Shown here in pieces: positions 23,959 to 36,824 of a stretch of 64,000 nucleotides of DNA. Position 1 is the stretch's first letter. Every line of letters starts with the position of its first letter. The translations under genes and the position numbers were made by a program. This stretch comes from Oxyruncus cristatus (lineage: Eukaryota > Chordata > Aves > Passeriformes > Cotingidae), in contig VXAY01004360.1 in NCBI GenBank assembly GCA_013399855.1, positions 1,375,722 to 1,439,721 of the forward strand, read 5' to 3'. The notes below the pieces were generated by a model. That model saw only the letters and a list, made by a program, of their open reading frames with translations, ran no database searches and was not told the origin of the DNA.

Positions 23959-26900
23959 CAGCAAAAGGGAAACATAAAGCAGGTGATAGGTCTAGGCCTG
24001 CAAGCTGTCCCTTTGTATGGCCCCGAGCAGGCAGCCCACTGTGGGGCTGTCTTTGCCCTGAAGATGCTTGTGCAGGGGACAGCCCACAGCTACTGCCCAT
24101 CATAGAGGTCAGCAGTTTCTCAGGTTCTTGCAGACATTATACTGAAATAATGATTCCATGTCCACGTGGACAAAAATAGTTGGGGCTATTTAAGAATGAG
24201 CTGTGTCTTGTTGAACTAACAGGCCTGCAGCTGGGGCCTTTGGGCTGTGAAGTGGAAGAGCCTGGTCCTGCTTGATGCTGGTACCAGATGAATCTTACCT
24301 AATCGGCTTTTTTTGGTATGAGTTTATTTTCCCCTCCCAGACTTTCAAATTAAAGAAACCAAAATCTTTCAAGCATTGAATGCAATTTGCATGCCACTTT
24401 AAAGCAGACTGAGCATTTCAGTATCTGTCTATTCCCACCTGCTCTGCCACCATCTTGGTCCTAAACTGTGCTTTTTCTCTTACTGGGTTAGTGTAGCCAA
24501 GCAGCCATCAAAGGTACCTCAGACTCACAAATACCATCAGGGTTGTAGTTGCTGGAGGGGCTGAGCAGTTGGACCGAGATGACTCTACAAATACTTAAGC
24601 CAGCATGAAAATGAACTTTGTGTGACTTATCTGGAGAGCTTTTTCTTACCCATGGGTTCACAACAGCAGCACTGTGCTGTGCTCCTTCCCTGGCTACCCA
24701 CTGGTGCACCTCTGGGGCTGCTGGCAGAGGCACGGTGGAGGCACAAATGCAGCAGACATCTCCAAATGCTGAGGAAGACTGGTGTGAGATGGCTTGCCTC
24801 AAACAACCCACCGGTGCATGTGCCTCTTCTGTTTCCCTGCACCACCTCTGCTCTGCCTCTTCACTGCTCCTGTCACTGTGCTGCACACCAGACAAACACT
24901 GGGGCTACAGACCACTGTGAGGCTGGGAGAGGTCATAATGCTCAGGGATCAAGCTGTTAGCAAATGCTCAGGACTCTTAGGAAACCTATATTGTTTTCCA
25001 TCTCAATATGTTAACGCTTTTTTCCTTTCTTTGCTTTCCTTTGGGTAATGAATAATTGCGGGCAGTAAAAATCTCTGTAGACCCCTCAGTCCAATTGTGC
25101 AGAAATGCCTTGCTCTGCCTGCAAAGCCATGGGAATACTTAGTCCCAGGCAGGAATAAAATGTGAGATTGGGTATTCCCCTGCTTGTCTCCAGGCTGACT
25201 CTCCCCCATAGATGTCAATTAGATTTGTGAGTTAAGTGAGATAATACACATTAAGGTACTGCATCACTGATGTAAATATAAATAAATAAAAAGTAATTAA
25301 AAAATAAAAATTAGAATCAAGCATCCTTTCTTTACACCCTTCTTAGGTAAAAAGAAGACAGAAGCAAAAACAAGTATGTTTTTTAAACCACACGGAGACT
25401 CATTCCAGGGGCTTAGATCTGTGGAGAAAATACTTTCTTCTTCAGAGATTCTGGCTTTAGTTGCTCCTGGATTTCTGTACCTTTGGAAACTGAGATAAAG
25501 AAAATGAGGGAACCAGTCTGAGTGATACATGGTTCAGTTCCAGTATTTTTCATAGTGTCTAATAGCACCTTACAGATACCTTTATTTCTGACAATGTCAA
25601 AGATTCTTTGAGAAGATAACAATCCAGACTCAGGTTCTACCACTGCTCATACCACTGTGATATTGAGGATATGGACGTTGTGGGCTTTAAAGCCCAAGGT
25701 TATATGACTGGCTATAACAGTTGATTTTGTAAACAGAGACGCCACATGGCTTCTCAGAGATCTCCTCCTGTAGCCACCAGTGCTTTTCCATGCCCAACAT
25801 TTTTCCTTCTGTTCTTTGTACTCATTTGCATTCCTTGCTCTCCCAAGTGGACACTTCCAGTTTTATTCACAGGAACCACAGCAAACCATCCATACACAGA
25901 GGGAGTCTTTGTTAGCTGAAGTGCTGACTTATGTTTATTGTGTTTATCATGTTTATCATGTCTCAAGTCTGTCTACAGTGCTAATAGGAGCAGAGTGAGT
26001 GCTGAAGCCCATTCCCAGTGATAACATCCCAGAAGTGGATGTTGGCTGGCTGCATCCTTGAGTCAGTGTGGAAGCAAACAGTGATCCATCAGAGTTTCCA
26101 TATTTTGTATACCTCCTGTACGATCACATAGCTCACTGCAATTCAAATTTCAAATCAATCAAGGCTTCCCTCCTTCCCCACTCCCCACTTTTTTTTTTAG
26201 ATGAATGGCACAGTTATACTTCTGGTACTGAACTCCTGACATGTCTTTGAGCCTTGTTTTCCAAGGAATGACCTGAGGTGATGCCACAGATATGTGACCA
26301 GGGAACTCCTATAGATGACCATCTGTACTTGCTGGGCAAGCAGCTTGCAGCTTTTTCTTGGTTTTCCCACGTCTCTCACAGTCTTGCTGCACTATAGAAG
26401 TGGGTTACTGTTTCTTGATGCAAGTAAACTAATTAATTGCCTCAGTAAGTCCATCAATGCCAATAATTCTTCTGTGATATGCAATTACTGGACTTGTATC
26501 ATGGAGAGTTGGAAGGGTTTTCCTGAATCTAGTTCCTTAATTAAAGAAAATCCCTTCACCAAGACCTTTTTATCTTAAAAGATCTTTCCCACTTAAAACT
26601 GAGTGGTGAGATTCTGGGGAGGTTTTTGTGTGTACCTAAATACCTGTGGCAAGTGGTGTTGCTTTTCTTTGATTGTCAGACAGTTGCAGCTCCCTTGCTT
26701 CTCATTGCTTAGCAGCTATCTTTTAATTGCCAGCTGAAATTTATCTGTAATAGTCTTATGACTGTCTGATCTTGAGCCAAAACCTTTTCCCATCTTAAAT
26801 AGTTCTTCTCCCTTGGTAGTGTTTAAGCTGATGTGTATTGCTAGGAAGTAATTTCTCAGCCTCTCTTTTGATAGGTTGTAAAAACCCTCTCTTCTCCTCG

Positions 26901-29900
26901 GGTAGCATTCCCTCTCCTACTGGCTCTCTGTCCCTGTGTGGCTCGATGAAACCAGGTGTATGTGGTATAAAGCATGGGCTTGTAGAACGGGCTATGCAAT
27001 GGCATACTGCTTCCTGATTTCCACTGAAATTAGCCATTTTGATAACTTTGAAGAACACATTTCCATTATGTAGACTTCCATCAGTGATTGACTGGTCATG
27101 GTGATCCACGTCCTTCTTTAGCTATTTTTTGCTGATTAACTCCCATCTTTTGTCAGAAAGTATTATTAATGTCTTGACTATGATTTGGTGCCCTTGTCCC
27201 AGTCAGCTGTATACCACTTGCATTGCTCCACAGTTTTCTAGTTTGTCCTGTGAGATATCTCCATTTTGCTCTGTGTTAATGACATCTCTCAGCCTCACAT
27301 ATCCAGCAGATCTTGTCAATGATGTCTTCACTTTAAGGTATAAATGAAAGTGCTAAACCAAGACTGGTCCAACTCCTCTGCTGGCAGCCTTTTTCAAGCC
27401 CGGCCCTTCTCCAATAGCTGGGCCCTCACCTAGTCTACAGATTTGCAAGTTGCTTGCTAATGTCCTTTTGTGATGTTAGAGGACAGTCTAAGTCCTGTGA
27501 GCATGGGAACAGGAGCTGCTGCTCTGGCAGTCACCTGTGAGGGTCAGAGTTTGTAGGGAGAAATGCTGCTGGAGGGAGGAGATCCATTTCTATAACACAC
27601 CCTAATCCCACCCTACTCCTCTAAAATTCTTCTGATTGTCCTTGTCCCTGACGGTGGCATGGGAGGTTCAGAGGTTTGGAGGGAAGTTGTGACATCTTAG
27701 TGCTTCAACTGAGGCCAGGTAACAGTAAATCCGAAGACCTTATCAGCTTTCATTTCCATCCCTATCCTTCACTATCCTTTCTTTCAAACTTTGTAGTGAA
27801 GCTGTTTGTTCTGGAAGATGAACCACCCAATGTCTGGCATGTATGATTGCATCTCTGCAAGCCTTGGCCTTTCTCCAGCAGCTTCCTTCCCCTGCCTTGT
27901 CGCACACCTCCCACGTCTGCTATTTGCTCCATATGCTACACCAGGCCTGAGCTGAGGAATGTTTCCTGCTGGGTTGCAATTTCAAATCTCCAAATTCTGG
28001 AAGAGAAATGATATATTTATTCCCTGAGCTTGAGCACACTTACCTGCTCAAGCCTTTTTGCATTTTAGAGGTGACTGACTATTCCCAAGCCTTAGCTTCC
28101 ATTGGCTTCCATTTTCCCAGAAAAGCCTGACAGGCCACATGGAAAGGAAACTGGAACACTCAGCAGCTCATGAACAAGACTGCCTGTTTGTTCACCTTTG
28201 TGATCCAGGATCCCATACTGTTTATGCAGGGGCTGCTGTGCAGGCTGGACAGCTCATGATCCATTACAAAAGGCATTGTGACCATGCAGAATCTGGACTG
28301 CTTTAGCCCATGGAGCTGGCACACAGGTGGCACAGACCCACCTCACCACTGGCTGGCCTCTCTGGGCTCTGAAGGGGAGCAGGCAGCTGATGCTAGTTTG
28401 GGTTGGCACAGGTGGGGATCTCGGAACAGTCAGAGCCAGCTGACTATGTGTGGGTTTGATCTACCAGTGGGGAAGAGAGGGAATTGCAGGTGTATTTGGG
28501 ATGTGCAGGGTAGTAGTGAGTCTGTCTTTCATCTCAGAAGCAGTTAGCCTGGAACTTCCAGGTAAGTTGTGGGAGGTCTCCTGAGCTGGGGTTATGCTGT
28601 GGGGCTGATGGTGCTGGGAGAAATGAGCAGCTGTGGGCTGGTGAAGTCTTTTTGACTATGTTCTGCTGGGATAGAGTAGCAGCTTGACCATATTCCTGTG
28701 ATGGGATGGCCAGGAGAGCCTGCAGCTTGGTCCTGGGAGTTGACCCGTGGTGCAGAGCCCAGAAGGGAAGCTTGCCCCAATGTTGTCTTGGTGATCATTA
28801 CGCTGGCATCCCCAATGAAGGGGAAACTGGCTGGTAGCTGGAACCTGGAGACTGCCAGCCTTCAAAAATGCAAACTTGTCTCGGTGTCAGAAAACTCTGA
28901 TGCCTCCCAGCAGAGGAGAGGCCTCTAAGAGAAGCTGAAATCAGCTGGTAGCTTGTCTTGGCTTCATCTGGACTGCATGAATTTAATGTTGTTTTAGGTT
29001 CAAGGTGGCTGTTGCTAGTTACCTTGTACAATAATTGGCACTGTTTTGTGAAAGGTTTTGGCTTGTTGAGTTGGGTTCTGGGGACTGTATTAGTGTGTGA
29101 AACTTTAATTCTTGTTCTATTCTTCACCTTAATAAAACATTTGTAGTGCTAATTGTGAAACTTTAATAACTTCCCACATGAAAGCTTTTGTTCCAATACA
29201 CTAGAAGTGGTGTCCCATGCTGTGTTCTGTACCTGAATTCATGTCCAAATGTGTATGGTCTGTGTGAGATGTAGTTGTAATACTTGTAATCCAGAACAAT
29301 TATGCGTACTGGTTGTCCCACTCTTACTGGATGGCTCCATTATCTGTCTCTTCTCTGCCCAGTTATATGTTGACTGCGGTGGGCAGGAGGGGAAAGAGAA
29401 ATTTCCGCTTGCCCCAGCAGCAGATTTGTGCATTTCCTGTAGTTAATTTACATCCTACAAAATGAAATGCAGTCTTGCCATCAGTGCCTGTGGAAACTTC
29501 TGGCTTTTTCCTCTTCCCTTTGGAAACATGCAAACTCTCAAAACCCCTCACAAAGTAGCCACAGGTTGATGCACACTTTTCTTATGCCCTTGGCGGCCCT
29601 ATAATCTCTCACTTTTTGGTCGTACTTGGGCTGCTGTGCAGCTGCTGCCAGGATACATGCAGGGCTGGAGCTGGGGGTCTGTGCAGAGAAAGGGGGGAAA
29701 TCCAGGCTTAGAGCAAGATGTAGAAGAGGAGCACTGAGTCAGAAAACTTGAGAAAATGACTCCTGTAACTTTCTGACATCTTGTATTTATGGAAATTTTC
29801 TTATATCTCTGAGTGGATTATTTGTAGCGAGTGTAGTGATCTCTTTTATGATGCATAAAGAGGATTGCCACACTGTCACTGGGATTTTCATGGAGATACT

Positions 29901-30777
29901 AACATGATATTAATGAGAGTAAGTGTAACTACCCTAAGCTAGGGTTATTTTCTACAGCACTAAAAATAACCAGCAGCTGGAAACTAACTTGAATATAAGG
30001 CTAGTGGCACCTTCCATTCCAGGATAAATAAAAAGAGATGAACTTTGGCAGCTGGACATGCAGCAGTCCCTCCTGTATGTATTTTTTTTACCTACAAGCA
30101 CATTTTTCTATGTAGGTGAGAAATGGTGCTCATCTTGAAAGCATTTGCTTCTGTAAACCACAGAGCAGTTGTCGGGGGATGCCAGGCAATTCTGCAAATA
30201 CACTCACTGCTGAAAAATGGTAGCAATTTAACTGCCCTTGAAAAAATGCCTGTCAGAACACTGAATTTGTGATTTTAAACTGACCAGTGGCAGCAAACAA
30301 AGCTAACTTTTAATTTTGACTTCCCTTTTGGTTTTTTTGATAGTGAATAAATGACAGCATTCCCCTCAGCCTTCTAATTTGTCAGTTTAAGGAATAGCTT
30401 TCTTTGTTGAGTTTCTGCTGTTTGGTAATTAAATAAGGCAAACCTCATCTGCAGTTTGAGGAGAGCATCAGAAGCTGGGTTTCAGAAGATAGCCAACGTC
30501 TGGGGTGAACCTTTCTCTTTTTCCTTGTATGAATGTGCAGTAGCAAAGCTTGACTGACAATATGCAAAAAGTCCATGCTCAGAAAGGCTGATAGTATGGT
30601 TTATTTTGCTTTGACAGACTTGGTATCAAATGATTGTTTCTAATCCTCAATTTTATTCCAGCTCTGAGTCATGTGATTGTGGTGGTCTCAGTTAATTTCA
30701 CGATTGAAATTTTTCACTGAAATGTGCATTTTTATCATGAAACTTGAATTTCTTAATTGTGTGTATGTTGTAGGTTC

Positions 30778-30818
30778 GTTTTTTTGTTTGTTTGGTTTTG
30801 GTTTTTGGGGTTTTTTTT
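30778..30818 (+). repeat. T/G-rich simple repeat
   Basis: Run of TTTG and TTTTGG units ending in a T run. Low complexity. Confidence 0.8.
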
Positions 30819-31120
30819 AGGAAAAATCTGAAGGCTCCAACAGACACATTCTTCTCTGCTTTAGCTTTTGCTCCATCCCTGTGGGATGCTGCTTGTATAC
30901 TGATGTCGATGAGACAGTCCCCTGAAGCTTATGTATGTGGGTGCCAGGTTCGCCTTGTTGTCTCTACGTGCAACACCATTCATGCTGCTTTCTGGTGCAT
31001 TGCTACAGGGAAGTGATATGGACCAAAATCAGGATTTGGAGAATGGATTTCATGTAGGGAGCTCCTTTTGAAGACTGCATCACCCTGAAATGTTTGAAAA
31101 CACTTTTCTGTTTGGTTGCT

Positions 31121-31220
31121 TTGTGTGTGTGTGTGTGTTTGTGGGGTTTTATTTTTTTTTTGTTTGTTTTTTCATTTGTTTGTTTGGGTTTTTTTGTTTG
31201 TTTTGTTTTTTGTTTTTGTG
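31121..31220 (+). repeat. (GT)n followed by (TTTG)n simple repeat
   Basis: About 8 GT dinucleotides, then roughly 80 bases of TTTG/TTTTG-type units. Translating it gives a spurious Cys/Phe/Val-rich open frame. Confidence 0.9.
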
Positions 31221-33628
31221 GTGAATTACTGTACAGTTCAGGGAGCCACCACTGGCACTTAGCAAGCACTTACAGTTGGAAGAATTAAGACAATTATTGT
31301 GAAAATTATGCTGTCCTATGAAAAGCTGATCCTGAGATAACAAATCTGGAGCTTACCAAGCGCTAACTAAGGATTCCTCAGACCGAAATCCCATCTTCCT
31401 ACCTGGGAGCACCAATTATGTCAATGTCCATGTGTGTCTCTGCAGTTGGGCATCAGGCATCTGTAGAAGACCTTTGTCACACCTCCCTGATGTGTGTAGC
31501 CTGTGCCACTGCCTGAGCTGTGCCTAGCCCTCTCTCTCTCCATTTTGGAGGTGAGGATGATATATTCCATTTACTGGTGGTACCTGGACCTCAAGAAACA
31601 TTTTCCAAGTGAAAAGTCACATGGCCTATCTTTAAATATTAAGTTTCCTTTTTCTTTTATCCCGGTGTAGGATATGCTTGTCCTGCTCTGGCAGATTCTC
31701 CATGCATGTTCTAGCATGTGTAATGAGCTGAGCTGAGGTTTAGCTTAAGGCTTCTGCTTTGGGAGCACAACCTGGCCCAGCAGAAGAAAATCTTGTCTGT
31801 GCCCCAGGGCTGGGGAGTGAATCTCATGTGGGATGCACCAACAGGTCTGCAGCTACTGCTGGGGAAAAATTTCAGATGCACTGTACGTGTAAGTGTGGGT
31901 GCAGTGGCAGAGCTGGGCAGAAGCTGCCAGCTCGCTCCTGCTGCTGAGGAATGTTTTGCCAATGTGGAAAAACTCAAACCAACACTTGATAATGGGCTGG
32001 GGAGGCAGTCATGGGTTTTCGGTTCCTCTGTATCACTAGGCCTCAGAAAGGACCACTGCAGCTAAGCCTCTCCTTGGGCTGTCATACCTGAGTGGGTGGT
32101 CAGGATGCAGCCCCTGGCACTGTTTCTCCTCAGGTCTACACTGCAGATGTGGCACACATGCTCACTGAGGCATGGGAGCCAGAGTTCTGGCAGCCAGGGG
32201 GTGTCAAGGTCCTCAAGTGACCACCAAAATGTCATCATTGTTTCTAGAACAATATTAAGCAGGTTGCTTGTGACAAAGTAACACCTGTTGGACAGCAAAC
32301 AATGCTAATGAAAGTGTCCCTGGTCTCACCTATGGAGCACAGGTAGCTCCTGTTCTTAGACCTCTGGTACAGCGCATTGGGGTAATGCAATAAGCAACTA
32401 TTAAAAAATAAATGCTTTAGTATATTTTGGATAATATGAAACACTTTTGACTGATAAATAGCTGTGATGTAGAATCAGGCCTCCTCTTCGGGCTACTGTT
32501 GCAAAACGAATTTTACCGGTCGTAGTCATACCATAACATCTCCTCTTTGCCTACCTCCAACATGATCAAAATTGCTTTTTTTAGACCAAATACTCAAAGA
32601 AAAAAAAAGTTTTTAACAAAGCACCAGTTGCTTTGAGCCAATTTATTACCTGCCTGCTCAGATCCAGTTTCAGAAGTTCAAAGCAAGCAAGTCTAGGGGG
32701 TTCTTCATTGCTCTCTAAAGTGCTTCTTTCCTTCTCCCTAAGCCTCCTTCTGCCCTTCCCTTTCCACACCTCGTAGGATGCTTTCTAGGTTGTAGGGGAG
32801 GGCTCACCTCTCTGAGCCTGGGACTGTACCAGCCTCTTAGTGTACAACTGTACCGGAGCAAAAGACTTTACTGCTGGTCTGTTATCTCCCTCTTGTGGAC
32901 AAATTTCTCTTTCCTTCCTATGAGCAGAAAAACCTGATCATTACACTTACATTTCACAAAGCAGAACTAAAATTAAGAGCTGTCTTTAATGTTTTGGCTC
33001 CTACTTGCTCCTTTCTTCTATTGCTATTAAGTCCCATTTTAAAAAACAACTGAAATAATAATGATTCTTACAGTGTTGTGTAAGTTTGGGATTTTTAATA
33101 AGGAGAAGAACAAAAGTAAACCTAGTTTAAAAGTACATGTGTGAAAGCTGCAAGAGCAGCAACTTCAGAATGGCCTGTGGTGTAGTCAATTTTTTTTGTT
33201 GTCTTACATATGATAAACTGCAATAAATCCATCCCTTACTTCTGTACCTGCTCTGCCAGGATTGCCTTGCTGAAAGTCTTTCTACCTTTGGTTTAATGGC
33301 ATCTGTGGCTGATGTTCTTGACTGTTTAAGTCTCTTTTGATTGGAGTTTTGAAGAGAAGAGCTGAGCCAAGAACAGGTGATGGCATTTTGATGGGTAGGG
33401 TTTCATAAATGCAGCAAAGTATGACAACTCTTGCACCAATTAACTGCTGAGATTTGTTCTCTGAATAAGCCTGTTAATGAACAAAAGCCTTCCTGCTTTA
33501 GGTGATTTACCTTAAATCAGGCACGCTTGAAATGCATCCTTTCTTTTTTGTATCTCTTGACCTGCCTGGAATGCAAAAAGCCATGGGAGAGGAGGCTGTG
33601 AACCACCCCTTTGAGTTGGGACTCTGGT

Positions 33629-34240
33629 CTGGCACTGAAGGCCAACAGCATCCTGGCCTGGGTCAGGAACAGTGTGGCCAGCAGGACCAGGGAAGTGATC
33701 CTTCCCCTGTACTCAGCGCTGGTGAGGCCACACCTGGAGTGCTGTGTCCAGTTCTGGGCCCCTCAGTTCAGGAGGGATATTGAGGTGCTGGAGCAGGTCC
33801 AGAGAAGAGCAACCAGGCTGGTGAAGGGACTTGAGCACAAGTCCTGTGCGGAGAGTCTGAGGGAGCTGGGGTTGTTTAGCCTGGAGAAGAGGAGGCTCAG
33901 GGGAGACCTCATCACTCTCTACAACTCCCTGAGAGGAGGTTGTAGCCAGGTGAGGGTTGGTCTCTTCTCCCAGGCAACCAGCAGTAAGACAAGAGGGCAT
34001 TGTCTTAAGCTGTGCCAGGGGAGGTTTAGGTTGGATATTAGGAAGAAATTCTTTACAGAGAGAGTAATCAGCCATTGGAATGGGCTGCCCAGGGAAGTGG
34101 TGGATTCTCCATCCCTGGAGGGTTTTAAGATGAGACTGGATGTGGCACTTAGTGCCATAGTCTAGTAACCACAGTGGTGTTGGATCAAGGGTTGGGCTTG
34201 ATGATCTCCAAGGTCCTTTCCAACCCGGATGATTCTATGA
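33629..34240 (+). mobile_element. CR1 LINE, 5'-truncated copy with intact C-terminal reverse-transcriptase-protein frame
   Basis: Non-LTR retrotransposon fragment. An open frame running from the truncation point to a stop at 34163-34165 matches the C-terminal part of the CR1 ORF2 protein. Recognisable blocks are [72 protein letters not shown] and [17 protein letters not shown]. After the stop come the CR1 3' UTR blocks and a terminal GATTCTATGA near 34,230-34,239. The catalytic part of the reverse transcriptase is missing because of 5' truncation, so the copy is dead. The lack of internal stops suggests a comparatively young insertion. Confidence 0.95.
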
Positions 34241-36343
34241 CAGTGCCAAGGGCTTTCCCTCTGGGGCTCTTCAGTGCTAAACAAGAGGCTTTTCTTGCTT
34301 GGAAAGAAACATCCTAGATAAAGAAAATCGTAACTAAAAATAATAAACAGTTCTATAGGCACGGGGAGGGTGGTGTGATGGATGAGAAGAGAGTGGTCCT
34401 CAGCCAGCTCAGGTCTTTGCACTGCTCCCTCTGGTTCTTTTGCCTTACATAGCTAAGAATCCTTCTCTTGCAAAAGGCAAATGCACTGTCTCACCAAGTG
34501 ACATCACACTGAGATATGAAGCTAGGAGGCAGAGATGAGTTGCTGCAGCTACAATTTCCGTGTTATAGTGCAGTTTTCTAACTTGTTACTTGTCTGTGAG
34601 AGCATGAGGCTTCCTGCTGGCCCTGACAACAATGTTTGTGAGAGAAATAGGAGTAAGGGAATTTATGTTTGCTGTTAGCAAATACTCCATACAATGTTTG
34701 ACCATTAAATGAATGTGTTCATTCCTGCATATTTATTCAGTTTTTTATCTCTATTTTGCTGGAGGGAAATACACCAGTTTACACTCAGTGCAAACACTGT
34801 ATAAAAGTATATTCTGAGGCTAAGCATGCTTTTTTAAAAAGTACAGATAACTAACCAACTAAGATCAGACACACTAGTTAAAATACTTCTCTAATAACTT
34901 AGAGCTTTGAGTTGAATCAGTACATGGTTAGTTTAAAAGCTGCATCTCTTGGAGCCGGCTCAGGTTTTCCAGAGGAGCACTTTGACAAAGAGACAAATCT
35001 TTTGAGAAGTCTGGAATCTGATTAGATAGTCTAATGTTAACTTTGTTATTGCTTTTATTTACTGTTCAGAGAAGAGAGAGCTGCTTTGCTGACAAAATCT
35101 GTCATGAGTAGAAATTTGTGACCTAGGATAAAGGATTATTTGGACTGAAAGGTAGTAGGAGCATTCAGTGGTCAGGCAATGAAAGCACATGCAAAATCTG
35201 TATCAATATTGTTCATTCCTTTTGTGAAATTTCCTTTAAAACTAAGGCACATGACTGTCATAACCAGCAGTGCCTTCTGATTCATGCTTTCCCTGCAGTT
35301 TGTTCTTCTGCTGTCATGCCCATGGTGTTTCTCCAGCTTGAAAAAGAATCCTCCTCTTCTAGATTTAATGATTATTATGGCTTTTTCTTTTTTTCTGCTT
35401 TGCAACTGTGTCCTCCCAATGCTTCCCCTCAGGTTCCATGTGCTGCTGACAGGGAGTTCTTAACCTTTGTTCCAGAGAAGATAATTGTTCCTGGAAACAG
35501 ACAACTAAGCCCTTCTTTTCTGGAAAACCAGGCTAGGGTTTTGAAAATAAAACAATTTATTCAGCAATCCTTTTGTCATAATTCCCTGGCCAGGCTTTGC
35601 CTTCAGGACTGGGGGGAAGAGTATGGCGCAGGCCAGAGCAAGGCACACCAAGGTAAAACGTCCCTGGAGTGAGATTTACTTACGTACACAGTGAGTGAGC
35701 ATGTATTGTTCTTGTCCTGCGTGTTTTCTTCTAAGGACAGGAAGAGATTTTATAACCTTCTGTGAAGAGTAGCCTTTTCTTCTGCAGCTTCGACTCACTG
35801 TTTGAATTTCCTCCCCTGAGCTTCCTCAAGAGACGTTTCAGCCACAGATGCTTTGCATATGTGGGAAAAGTATGTGTTTGTTTAGGAATGGAGCACGTTG
35901 GCCTTCAAAAACTTTGAGTTTCTATTATCAGTGCTTCTTATGAATTTATTGTTTCTTATATGACAGAGAGGGTATAAAACTTGGAAAAAGATGAGTTTTC
36001 AAAATAAAAAAAGTGGTTACTGTAAGAAACATATATGTTTAGCAGCAAGATCAAAGAACAAAAACCAGCTCTCTAGCACACTCACTTCTCCTCTTCCCCA
36101 TGAAGCCTGGAGGTTCCGGTCATTCAGTGTAACCTTCCTGAAATGTTCATTCTTGCTTGCTAAGGAAACAGTGCTGGAGGGGCTCTACTGGCTGCTGTCA
36201 ATCTGTTAGTCAGGATTATCCCAAAAGCTTTTGAAACAATTGCTCAGTTTGTCGCATGTTAGCAAGGGAGCCAGAGACATTCCAGAGCAACTGAGCCTTG
36301 AGGAACCTTCTCACTGGGGAGAAGACCTGGAGCAGGTCTCCTG
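34241..36343. other. Gene-free stretch between CR1 copy and candidate LTR
   Basis: Nothing recognisable; AT-rich, chance open frames only. Confidence 0.6.
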
Positions 36344-36824
36344 GCTGATGCCTTAAGCCCTAATAGGTTTTTTTTTTTTTTAGTTTTTTAATTTTTGTAA
36401 GCTTTATAAGTTTTTTAAGCAGTAGAAGTAGTTTTATGAAGCAGCAGCCCTTGTTCCCTTACCCCGTAGTAAATTCCTAACCCTTTTACCCCATTCTATG
36501 CTCCCCATATCAAATCTACCCCTGAAGTCAGTACAAAATGTTTAGTCTCATGTTAAGGCAACGCCTAAACTGTTTGGGAACAGCCGGATTAGGGCCTGAA
36601 CAACAAAACAGGGTCAAAGACTAGGTAACTATGTACCCTTTGTGTTCTGAAGATGATGAAGATGATGAAGGGGTGGTCCCGAAATGACCCCAGACCCAAT
36701 TCTTGGGGGTGGGTCAGAGGGCGGACCAGAGCAAAAGTTAAGAGGCGGACACATTTTAGGATTGGTCAATTAATATTATAAAAGATGTAACACAGCTGTG
36801 TTCTGCGCGCGCGTCTTGTAATAN
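36344..36824 (+). mobile_element. Candidate retroviral LTR (U3 and start of R), broken at an ambiguous base
   Basis: A block unlike its surroundings that ends in a compact promoter layout: ATTGG (36761-36765, inverted CCAAT), TATAAAA (36777-36783), then a GCGCGCGCG stretch and CTTGTAATA. The sequence is cut there by the only n of the window (36824). CTTGTAATA is what one expects just before an AATAAA in an LTR R region. The left end is set at TGATGCC (36344), because LTRs start with TG, but this edge is uncertain. No retroviral gene is seen after the n. An alternative is a unique host promoter. Confidence 0.45.
36824..36824. other. Ambiguous base (n)
   Basis: Single n, the only undetermined base in the window. 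It may be a base-call ambiguity or a placeholder for a collapsed or unresolved gap. Confidence 0.95.

Larger units (their letters stand above)
23191..33628. other. Downstream gene-free flank, first part
   Basis: No host gene recognised. Contents are the nested inverted repeat at 23.5 kb, the CR1 fragment at 23.8 kb, an A/T-rich tract near 25,275-25,315 and T/G-rich simple repeats at 30.8 and 31.1 kb. The open frames are short, overlap on both strands and have no domain signature. Confidence 0.7.
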
